The position numbers and the translations under genes were made by a program. Below are positions 1-4,936 of a stretch of 6,959 nucleotides of DNA, piece after piece (the stretch's first letter is position 1; each line of letters starts with the position of its first letter). Origin of the DNA: Oscillospiraceae bacterium (GTDB lineage Bacteria > Bacillota > Clostridia > Oscillospirales > Acutalibacteraceae); contig JAISII010000139.1 of the NCBI GenBank assembly GCA_031262125.1, positions 1 to 6,959 on the forward strand, written 5' to 3'. Under the pieces are notes generated by a model that saw only the letters and a list, made by a program, of their open reading frames with translations, had not been told where the DNA came from and did not search any database.

Positions 1-237
1 GCCGAGAGACCACAAAACCGTAACAGAAAAGCCAGACGCAAGGTTTGCAGCTTTTGCGTTGATAAGCTTGAAAATATAGATTATAAAGATATTTCTCGTT
101 TGCGTCGCTTTATGAGCGAGCGTGCAAAGATTTTGCCCCGCCGTGTTACCGGCACTTGTGCCGAACACCAACGCAAACTTACCGTTGCAATCAAACGTGC
201 ACGCCATTTGGCGTTGCTGCCCTATACTTCGGACTGA
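1..237 (+). CDS. rpsR: 30S ribosomal protein S18, 5'-truncated by window edge
   Basis: This is a structural protein of the small ribosomal subunit, which in the ribosome packs against S6. The reading frame is open from base 1 and gives 78 residues before TGA at 235-237, so only the start codon and perhaps a few N-terminal residues are missing. The family signature is clear: a basic N-terminus, then KVCSFC, IDYKDI, ILPRRVTGT, and the C-terminal AIKRARHLALLPY. Visible residues C16, C19, C53 and H56 form a CxxC...CxxH set, the zinc-binding form of S18 found in many Clostridia; E. coli S18 lacks this set. In Firmicutes rpsR is normally last in an rpsF-ssb-rpsR operon, so ssb would be expected just upstream (inference). 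The terminator at 274-302 supports it being the last gene here. Confidence 0.97.
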   Translation, partial: AERPQNRNRKARRKVCSFCVDKLENIDYKDISRLRRFMSERAKILPRRVTGTCAEHQRKLTVAIKRARHLALLPYTSD

Positions 238-265
238 TTTGCAATTTTAAAATTTTATATTTTAG

Positions 266-306
266 CTTTAACGCCGGTTTGCAGTTTGTAAGCCGGTTTT
301 TTGTGC
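266..306 (+). repeat. Terminator-like repeat, copy 1 (left of dockerin gene)
   Basis: This stretch begins CTTTAAC, contains the core GTTTGC-n-GTTTG-y-AAGC, and ends TTGTGC. The same three blocks in the same order occur at 1325-1363. Over the 17-base core the two copies differ at 2 positions; the stem bases outside the core differ but keep pairing. The repeat includes the rpsR terminator hairpin. The two copies flank the dockerin gene in direct orientation. Confidence 0.55.
274..302 (+). terminator. Intrinsic terminator of the rpsR operon
   Basis: The arms CCGGTTTGC (274-282) and GTAAGCCGG (288-296) pair over 9 positions, two of them G-U, around the 5-base loop AGTTT. A run of six T follows at 297-302. 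It lies 36 bases after the rpsR stop codon and separates the ribosomal operon from the dockerin gene. Confidence 0.9.
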
Positions 307-348
307 ATATGTTACAAAAATTCTGTTTTATTTTGTTCACAATGTCAA

Positions 349-377
349 TTGAATTGTTCCTCTTTTTGTGATATGCT
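349..377 (+). promoter_or_regulatory. Probable sigma-A promoter of the dockerin gene
   Basis: TTGAAT (349-354) and TATGCT (372-377) are separated by exactly 17 bases, each matching the consensus at 4 of 6 positions. A TG at 369-370 gives an extended -10 element (TGATATGCT), which can make up for the weak hexamers. Transcription would start near 384, giving a leader of about 40 bases. It lies downstream of the rpsR terminator, so the gene appears to be transcribed on its own. Confidence 0.55.
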
Positions 378-381
378 GTTA

Positions 382-407
382 CTGGGAAGAAATTCCAGAT
401 TTAAATC
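382..407 (+). promoter_or_regulatory. Two adjoining dyads in the dockerin mRNA leader
   Basis: CTGGGA (382-387) pairs with TTCCAG (393-398), with one G-U, around a 5-base loop. It is followed by the perfect 10-base palindrome GATTTAAATC (398-407), which directly abuts the Shine-Dalgarno sequence. They could be a 5'-end stabilising hairpin or a protein-binding operator; either role is inference, and palindromes of this size also occur by chance in AT-rich DNA. Confidence 0.3.
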
Positions 408-413
408 AAGGAG
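408..413 (+). promoter_or_regulatory. Ribosome binding site that fixes the dockerin start
   Basis: AAGGAG lies 9 bases before ATG 423. A TTG at 414 is in the same frame, but it sits immediately next to the AAGGAG and would leave no spacing, so ATG 423 is the supported start. Confidence 0.85.
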
Positions 414-422
414 TTGTTAACA

Positions 423-1295
423 ATGAAAAAAGCAAAAGTTATCCTATCAGTTATGCTATCCCTCGTTCTTTGTGCAAGTATATTCATCTTGCCGGTTAAC
501 GCGGCTACCTCCTACATTTACGGCGACGTTAACGGCGATGGTGAATTAAAAATAGATGATGCAACCTCTACGCAAAAATATCTTGCCAATATGATAAATT
601 TCACATTACAACAAAGATTAGCGGCAGATATAAACGGTGATGGATATGTTACCATAAGTGATGCCACAGAAATGCAAAAAATCCTCGCTCAGCTTGCAGA
701 CACTCCCTCCAAACCCAAATCTACTTATATAACCAAAGGCTCAATTTATTTTAAAGCAACCGGAGCATTCGAAGGAACTAATAACCTCTTTTTCCATATT
801 TACGATACCGGGCTTTCAGGCTCCGCAGCAGAAATTGCCATTCCATGGGGCAGTAATTTGGGAACAGCAGCCGTGCATTTGGGCGACGGTCTTTGGCGAT
901 ACGATTTAAAAGATTTGATTGAATATACAAAACACGACGATTTTAAAAAAGGTCTTGATACAACCAAAAAATATGGAGTAGTCGTTTGGATGCCGTATGA
1001 CGCACCTGAAGACGCTGTGCAGACTCACGAACTGATGTTTACAACCGATTGCATAGGCGAAACTATATGTTTAGACGGTGATTCAATTACCTTACCGTTT
1101 TATACCCCAAAAACTGTACACGTTGCCCGATGGGAAAAAGAAGCCGAAACAAAATGTTACCCCATCGCCAGTGTATTCGACCCTGATATCAAGATTGACA
1201 TTGATGGGTTAATTGACAAAAAATATGTTTACACCACCGATATTCATACCCCAATCAACTTCCTTGACCCCGAACCCGCTGAAATCGTCTTTTGA
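423..1295 (+). CDS. Secreted protein with N-terminal type I dockerin domain
   Basis: The product has 290 residues, with ATG 423 chosen by its AAGGAG site. Residues 1-27 are a signal peptide (KK start, hydrophobic core, cleavage after VNA). Residues 31-91 form a type I dockerin with two calcium loops, 35-46 (DVNGDGELKIDD) and 69-80 (DINGDGYVTISD). Each loop keeps the D-x-N-x-D-G-x5-D ligands and is followed by an ATxxQKxLA-type helix. Dockerins bind cohesin modules on scaffoldins or on the cell wall, so the protein is probably exported and held in a complex. Positions 10-11 of the loops, which set cohesin specificity, are I-D and I-S. After a short S/P/K linker, residues 100-290 are a region I cannot assign. 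The stretch with PWG followed by LGDGLWRYDL, and the later CIGETICLDGD, loosely recall carbohydrate-binding modules of ruminococcal dockerin proteins, from memory only. No catalytic motif or C-terminal membrane segment is visible. It is flanked by its own promoter and a hairpin, so it is likely monocistronic. Confidence 0.93.
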   Translation: MKKAKVILSVMLSLVLCASIFILPVNAATSYIYGDVNGDGELKIDDATSTQKYLANMINFTLQQRLAADINGDGYVTISDATEMQKILAQLADTPSKPKSTYITKGSIYFKATGAFEGTNNLFFHIYDTGLSGSAAEIAIPWGSNLGTAAVHLGDGLWRYDLKDLIEYTKHDDFKKGLDTTKKYGVVVWMPYDAPEDAVQTHELMFTTDCIGETICLDGDSITLPFYTPKTVHVARWEKEAETKCYPIASVFDPDIKIDIDGLIDKKYVYTTDIHTPINFLDPEPAEIVF

Positions 1296-1324
1296 TTATT
1301 TTGATAAGAATTGTTAACCCTTAA

Positions 1325-1363
1325 CTTTAACCCCCGTTTGCCGTTTGCAAGCGGGGGTTGTGC
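1325..1363 (+). repeat. Terminator-like repeat, copy 2 (right of dockerin gene)
   Basis: This is the second copy of the element at 266-306: CTTTAAC, a core of GTTTGC-n-GTTTG-y-AAGC, then TTGTGC. The outer stem is CCCCC/GGGGG here instead of CCGG/CCGG, so pairing is kept while the bases change. Together the copies bracket the dockerin gene and its promoter. Confidence 0.55.
1329..1359 (+). terminator. Hairpin terminator after the dockerin gene
   Basis: AACCCCCGTTTGC (1329-1341) pairs with GCAAGCGGGGGTT (1347-1359) over 13 positions, one of them G-T, around the loop CGTTT. The stem is very strong but the following T-tract is poor (TTGTGCTTT). It may terminate less cleanly than the rpsR hairpin, or act mainly as a 3'-end stabiliser. 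Confidence 0.75.
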
Positions 1364-1378
1364 TTTGCAAAAATAAAA

Positions 1379-1407
1379 TTGACATATTGCCTTTGGCGTT
1401 GTATAAT
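1379..1407 (+). promoter_or_regulatory. Perfect-consensus sigma-A promoter for the lipoprotein gene
   Basis: TTGACA (1379-1384), a 17-base spacer and TATAAT (1402-1407) match the vegetative promoter consensus at all 12 positions. Transcription would begin near 1414, leaving a leader of about 95 bases. In that leader TTTTTGC (1421-1427) and GCAAAAA (1450-1456) could pair around a long loop. No riboswitch was recognised. Confidence 0.9.
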
Positions 1408-1508
1408 TTTAGCATACCGTTTTTTGCAGGCAAAACTAAAACTGCGGCAGCAAAAAGCAAATAACAAAACAAACAAACTATGCACAGAAAGGCATATGGT
1501 AAACTTAA

Positions 1509-2069
1509 ATGAACTTTATAAAAAAAGCAAGCATTGTGTTGGCTTTGGCAGCCGTTTTTACATTTTTAGGAGGTTGCGGGGTTTCGCCCGAGCAATTAGG
1601 CATTGGCACAACCACCGTGCCGGAGGGTTCTGCCACTGCAAGTGAGGCAACCGCCGACGAAGTTAATGCTGCAAGCTTTAAAAACGACATTACAGGGCTG
1701 GAGCAATACCTTAAAGAGCTGGAGTTGTTATCGGGCGATACCACCGAAATGAGTGCGGAGCAAATTGGTGCGGCAAAAGGCTTCCGCTGGAGTTTTAAAA
1801 ACAAAAACGACTCGCAGGTTACTCTTGAGATTTATGAATATAACCCGCAAAAGCTTAACACTTTGGCAAAGGATATTATAAAACAGGTTAAAAACACAGG
1901 CAAGTTTAAGCTCTATAGCCTGCCCGAGGTTGCCGCTACACTGCAAAACGATGACAAATATCTGGTAATTTATAAAGACCCTGCCCTTGACGGCGACGCC
2001 CCGTCGGAAGATGCAAAAAAAGCAAAATCCGATTTGATTAACGCAATTGATACTTTTAAAGGCAAATGA
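1509..2069 (+). CDS. Small lipoprotein of unknown function
   Basis: The 186-residue protein starts at ATG 1509 because residues 1-23 then form a textbook lipoprotein signal: KK at 5-6, a hydrophobic core, and the lipobox L20-G-G-C23. Cys23 would be lipidated and anchor the mature protein to the outer face of the membrane. Residues 32-58 are a low-complexity T/S/A/E-rich linker. The remainder is a compact mixed region with LEQYLKELELLSG (64-76), the hydrophobic strand TLEIYEYN (105-112), a lysine-rich helix (116-128) and YLVIYKD (151-157). No catalytic residues or known family were recognised. The ribosome site is unusual: AGAAAGG at 1486-1492 is 16 bases from the ATG, pairing with the far 3' end of 16S rRNA rather than its CCUCC core. 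The gene stands alone between a consensus promoter and a terminator. Confidence 0.88.
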   Translation: MNFIKKASIVLALAAVFTFLGGCGVSPEQLGIGTTTVPEGSATASEATADEVNAASFKNDITGLEQYLKELELLSGDTTEMSAEQIGAAKGFRWSFKNKNDSQVTLEIYEYNPQKLNTLAKDIIKQVKNTGKFKLYSLPEVAATLQNDDKYLVIYKDPALDGDAPSEDAKKAKSDLINAIDTFKGK

Positions 2070-2096
2070 TTTTGGCTCTTAAAACAAACATATTCG

Positions 2097-2125
2097 CCCT
2101 CGGTTAGTTTTAGCCGAGGGTTTTT
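2097..2125 (+). terminator. Intrinsic terminator after the lipoprotein gene
   Basis: CCCTCGGTTA (2097-2106) pairs with TAGCCGAGGG (2111-2120) over 10 positions, one of them G-T, around the loop GTTT. Five T follow at 2121-2125. It starts 27 bases after the stop codon. Confidence 0.92.
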
Positions 2126-2147
2126 GCTGCCGAAAAATTGCAGACCC

Positions 2148-2176
2148 CTGACATCTACACAAGCTAAAGTTAAAAG
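2148..2176 (+). promoter_or_regulatory. Candidate promoter for the SPKTG surface protein
   Basis: CTGACA (2148-2153, 5 of 6) and TAAAAG (2171-2176, 4 of 6) are 17 bases apart. This is the best pair I found between the terminator at 2125 and the ATG at 2263. TATAAG at 2228-2233 is an alternative -10 but has no convincing -35 before it. The gene must have a promoter here unless it relies on readthrough. Confidence 0.3.
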
Positions 2177-2262
2177 CAGTGCATAAAACGGCACAAAAAA
2201 CCAAAAATACTACTGTACACCTATCGTTATAAGAATTATTACGACAAAAAAAGGAGAACAAA

Positions 2263-3216
2263 ATGAAACTCAAAAAAACAGGCACAATTATTCTTGTGGG
2301 TGCTTTAACCGCACTGCTTTTGGCTTTTGGCACAATTACAGCTTTTGCCGTGCCTTCGGGTTGGACGGTTGACCGCAAAGCCTCGGCAGTGTTTGAAAGT
2401 GTAGCCCCCGAAAATGCCCCGGATGGACGCAGCGATGTTATAAAACAATCGATAGCAGGAGAAGATTTTAACGATGAACGGGACGAAACCCGTGCCACAC
2501 GTGGAATTTATGACAACCACCAAGGGTACAAAAAAGACGTTGCCATCAACGGCGATGTTTGGACGGCTACAACATATTTTTATGTTGACCCTGCTGTAAA
2601 AAACTCCGAGCAACCAATGAACTCCAGCATTTGGCTGACGGTTGACGATGGGCATTATGATAATTATCTTGTTGTTGCTTTTTTAAATCAGGACCCGAAC
2701 AGTTTTTATTCCGACACTTCAAGCAACTTTAAAACCGGCTGGTATTATTGGAACGACCTTGCCTTAAAATACGAAAAAATCCCCGGCAGCGACATTTACT
2801 CCACAGCAGGCTGGCACAAAATAGAAGTTGCCGCTGCACAAAAAGGTATTGTTGATTATTATATTGACGGCGAGAAGCTTTACAGCCGCAACTATAACAA
2901 CGATGATTATGGCTATGCAACCGAGTTTGGCAGTGCAGTTTTGCCGCAGTTTAAGCTTGCCACACTCACACTTAACTCATATAACTTTGGCGGCGATTAT
3001 ACTGTTTTTTGGGCAATGCCGCTGGCTGTTGAGGGTGCACCCTATACCACTTCTGCCACAGTTCCGCCTACCACTGCAAAAATCAACTCGCCCAAAACCG
3101 GCGTAGACATTTGGCGTGTTTTGCTTGGCATTATAACCATAGCTGCCGCAATTGCAATGGCTGCCTATTGGATTTATCGTGCAGCCAACAAAAGCAAATA
3201 TAACCGCTACGATTAA
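2263..3216 (+). CDS. Surface protein with possible lectin-like domain and SPKTG sorting signal
   Basis: The product has 317 residues; ATG 2263 follows AAGGAG by 6 bases. Residues 1-29 are a signal peptide ending in the AFA cleavage site. Residues 35-255 look like a beta-sandwich. The pattern SSIWLTVDDG (121-130), YLVVAFLNQ, then WHKIEVAAAQKGIVDYYIDG (184-203) resembles the concanavalin A/laminin-G-like fold, in which a 'WHKI...YIDG' hairpin is common; this is inference from pattern only. Residues 259-275 are a Thr/Pro-rich wall-spanning linker. The C-terminus reads S276-P-K-T-G280, a hydrophobic segment (about 284-306) and a basic tail (RAANKSKYNR), which is the layout of a sortase signal with Ser in place of the usual Leu. 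The protein is therefore either linked to peptidoglycan or left as a single-pass membrane protein. No sortase gene is in the window. Ligand unknown. Confidence 0.9.
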   Translation: MKLKKTGTIILVGALTALLLAFGTITAFAVPSGWTVDRKASAVFESVAPENAPDGRSDVIKQSIAGEDFNDERDETRATRGIYDNHQGYKKDVAINGDVWTATTYFYVDPAVKNSEQPMNSSIWLTVDDGHYDNYLVVAFLNQDPNSFYSDTSSNFKTGWYYWNDLALKYEKIPGSDIYSTAGWHKIEVAAAQKGIVDYYIDGEKLYSRNYNNDDYGYATEFGSAVLPQFKLATLTLNSYNFGGDYTVFWAMPLAVEGAPYTTSATVPPTTAKINSPKTGVDIWRVLLGIITIAAAIAMAAYWIYRAANKSKYNRYD

Positions 3217-3252
3217 AACTTGAATTATGATTTGATAAAACAACACGCAACA

Positions 3253-3279
3253 AAGCCCTGCGTTTATGCCGCAGGGCTT
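3253..3279. terminator. Bidirectional terminator between convergent genes
   Basis: AAGCCCTGCG (3253-3262) and CGCAGGGCTT (3270-3279) are perfect 10-base arms around a 7-base loop. On the + strand CTTCTTTCTGTTT follows, a usable U-rich tail for the SPKTG gene. On the - strand the tail (CTTTGTTG) is shorter. It sits between the + strand stop at 3216 and the - strand stop at 3323, so it can serve both. Confidence 0.88.
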
Positions 3280-3291
3280 CTTTCTGTTTAA

Positions 3292-3315
3292 TCTAACTTC
3301 TAACCTCTAACCTCT
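3292..3315. repeat. Heptamer tandem repeat, about 3.4 copies
   Basis: The units TCTAACT, TCTAACC, TCTAACC and a partial TCT run in tandem; on the - strand they read as repeated GGTTAGA. The array lies 7 bases past the stop codon of the DUF4340 gene and ahead of the shared terminator, so it falls in the 3' untranslated part of that transcript. Its function is unknown; it may be a slippage-prone repeat. Confidence 0.75.
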
Positions 3316-3322
3316 GAAATTA

Positions 3323-4894
3323 TCAAATCCCCGTAAGCAAATCATCAACCTTAGATTTCAGCACCGTACCCACAGGAATGCCGTTCACAACGGCCGTGTA
3401 ACCCTCGGTTGTGCTGTACAGCTCAATCAAATCGCTTTTGCGGCTATAGCCGTCTTTATAGCTGTATTTTATTGTGCCCGCAAGGGTTTTTGAGCTGTTT
3501 TCGGTTTTATAATCGCTGCGTTCAAGCAAGGTCAGTTTTGAATAAAAACTGTCGAAAACGCCTGTTTCCAGCTCTTTGCCGCCAACCTTTGCTGTTGTTT
3601 CGCTTCGGGTGGTGGGGTCGCCGTTTTCGTCGGTAACGTCAATAGTTTTGGTAACTGTTACAATGTTCTTTTTTGTGCCGTTTATGTCAATGTCAATTGC
3701 CGATACAGCCTCTTTAACAGGCGAAAGCAAATATTTTGACACTAACTTTGCCTCACTTGAAGTTACCCACGGCACCTTGTTTTGAGAAATTTGATAAACC
3801 AGCCCCGTTGCCGCCGAGTACAAGTTCACGTTGCCGTCGGCATCGGGTTTTGAGGCACTTAGCTTTACGGTAATGTCGGGGTATTTTGCCTCTGCCGTCG
3901 CAAAAGCAGGCTGCAAACCAAGTTGCTCAAGCCGTGAGCCGTTGGGGTTAACATATACAATTTTTGTGCCCAAAAGCCCTCGCAAACCGCCCGCAACAAG
4001 GCTGCCCTGCGTAGCATCAACCGGCAAATTGTTGTGGCTTTTCAGCATATAATAATCGGTTTTTGTTGTGTCGGTGTTTTGCACAAGCTCAATTTGTTTT
4101 GGGTAGTTTTCGCCGCTCAGGCGGATGTATTCAAACTTGCCGTCATCTTCTGTTGCGGCGGCGGTGTTAATGTTTAAGTCAAACAGCTCGTTTATGCTGT
4201 ACAAAAAGCTGTCAACTGCGTCCTCTGCCACAAGATAAATTGTAGGGCTTGTGCCAAAGGTTACATATGCTCCGGCAACAGGTGTGCCGTCCTCGGTGTA
4301 GCTTGCTACTACATTTTTGTTTGCAGCCCCAAGTGTTATTTTTGCCGTTGTGCCGTCTGCAAACCTTACGGTAACCTCTGCCCGAGGCTTGTCCAGCCCA
4401 AAGTTTTCAGCTTGCTCGCCCGTTAGGCTTGCAACCTTTTTAAAATCTAACGCCGCACAATCGTTGGCAATCGCATCGGGCATACCGCTTTGCAGGGCAA
4501 AATCTTCATAGCCCTTTAGTGTATATACCGTAGCATCGGTTGCTTCCTCCGCCTCCCCCGTATCGGGGTTTGTGGTTGCAACCTTTGTTTGCTTTGCCTC
4601 TATGGTAAAATTGCCTGTTTGGTTGTTAACGTCAATTTCTTTAATATCAATAGGTGTTAACGCAAGCAACGTGCCGTAGCTGTTGTTTTCAATCTCGCCT
4701 TTTTCGTGAGTTTTAACCGGAGCTTGGTTCATTCCGTTGTCGTCGGTGGCTACTGTAATATCAGTCCCATAGTCAATTTCGTCGGCGGGGGTACTGTCGC
4801 CACCCGTACCGAAGAACACAAGCCACACCAATATTCCGCCAAGCACCAACGCAGCCGCAGCAAAGCCTATTAACAATTTTATGTTTTTCTTCAT
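3323..4894 (-). CDS. DUF4340 membrane-anchored protein of a Gld-type ABC cassette
   Basis: The 523-residue protein has a basic start (MKKNIK) and one transmembrane segment (about 7-28). An acidic/Thr linker follows, and all the rest lies outside the membrane. The DUF4340 hallmark is F165-G-L-D-K-P-R...VTVRFADGT-x-KITLG (165-189), followed by the IYLV strand (219-222). A weaker echo of the same layout appears at LGLQPAF...ITVKLSA (325-347) with VYQISQNKV (366-374), and a third strand-plus-helix ending closes the protein (TEGYTAVVNG...KVDDLLTGI). This suggests internal repeats. In many bacteria DUF4340 proteins are encoded beside GldG-type proteins and an ABC-2 permease, as here; the gene starts 42 bases after the GldG-like stop. 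It is the last gene of the operon. Its role is unknown; a periplasm-like or wall-side accessory of the transporter is inference. Confidence 0.9.
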   Translation of the reverse strand: MKKNIKLLIGFAAAALVLGGILVWLVFFGTGGDSTPADEIDYGTDITVATDDNGMNQAPVKTHEKGEIENNSYGTLLALTPIDIKEIDVNNQTGNFTIEAKQTKVATTNPDTGEAEEATDATVYTLKGYEDFALQSGMPDAIANDCAALDFKKVASLTGEQAENFGLDKPRAEVTVRFADGTTAKITLGAANKNVVASYTEDGTPVAGAYVTFGTSPTIYLVAEDAVDSFLYSINELFDLNINTAAATEDDGKFEYIRLSGENYPKQIELVQNTDTTKTDYYMLKSHNNLPVDATQGSLVAGGLRGLLGTKIVYVNPNGSRLEQLGLQPAFATAEAKYPDITVKLSASKPDADGNVNLYSAATGLVYQISQNKVPWVTSSEAKLVSKYLLSPVKEAVSAIDIDINGTKKNIVTVTKTIDVTDENGDPTTRSETTAKVGGKELETGVFDSFYSKLTLLERSDYKTENSSKTLAGTIKYSYKDGYSRKSDLIELYSTTEGYTAVVNGIPVGTVLKSKVDDLLTGI

Positions 4895-4908
4895 TTTAGT
4901 TGTATTTG

Positions 4909-4915
4909 CCTTTCT
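4909..4915 (-). promoter_or_regulatory. Offset ribosome binding site of the DUF4340 gene
   Basis: Read on the - strand this is AGAAAGG, 14 bases before ATG 4894. It pairs with the CCUUUCU end of 16S rRNA, so the unusually long spacing partly reflects which part of the anti-Shine-Dalgarno is used. The lipoprotein gene at 1509 has the same arrangement. Confidence 0.6.
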
Positions 4916-4936
4916 AAAAAGTTTAGCAAAAAATAA

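Noticed and set aside
241..264. AT-rich stretch after rpsR as a possible regulatory RNA or attachment site
   Set aside because: Simple A/T composition with only short self-complementary runs; nothing beyond the spacer before the terminator can be supported.
156..371. Open frame of 71 codons overlapping the end of rpsR
   Set aside because: It runs in another frame through S18 codons and then through the terminator hairpin and promoter; no ribosome site, and the protein is unlike anything coding.
1358..1645. Open frame of 95 codons ahead of and within the lipoprotein gene
   Set aside because: It starts inside the terminator hairpin, crosses the consensus promoter and overlaps the lipoprotein in another frame. 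The internal ATG 1496 has AGAAAGG only 3 bases away, too close to be useful.
1505..1804. Antisense frame of 99 codons over the lipoprotein gene
   Set aside because: Opposite strand of a gene with a clear signal peptide, lipobox, promoter and terminator; no ribosome site of its own.
2079..2498. Antisense frame of 139 codons over the start of the SPKTG gene
   Set aside because: It passes through a terminator and the antisense of a signal peptide; composition fits a shadow frame.
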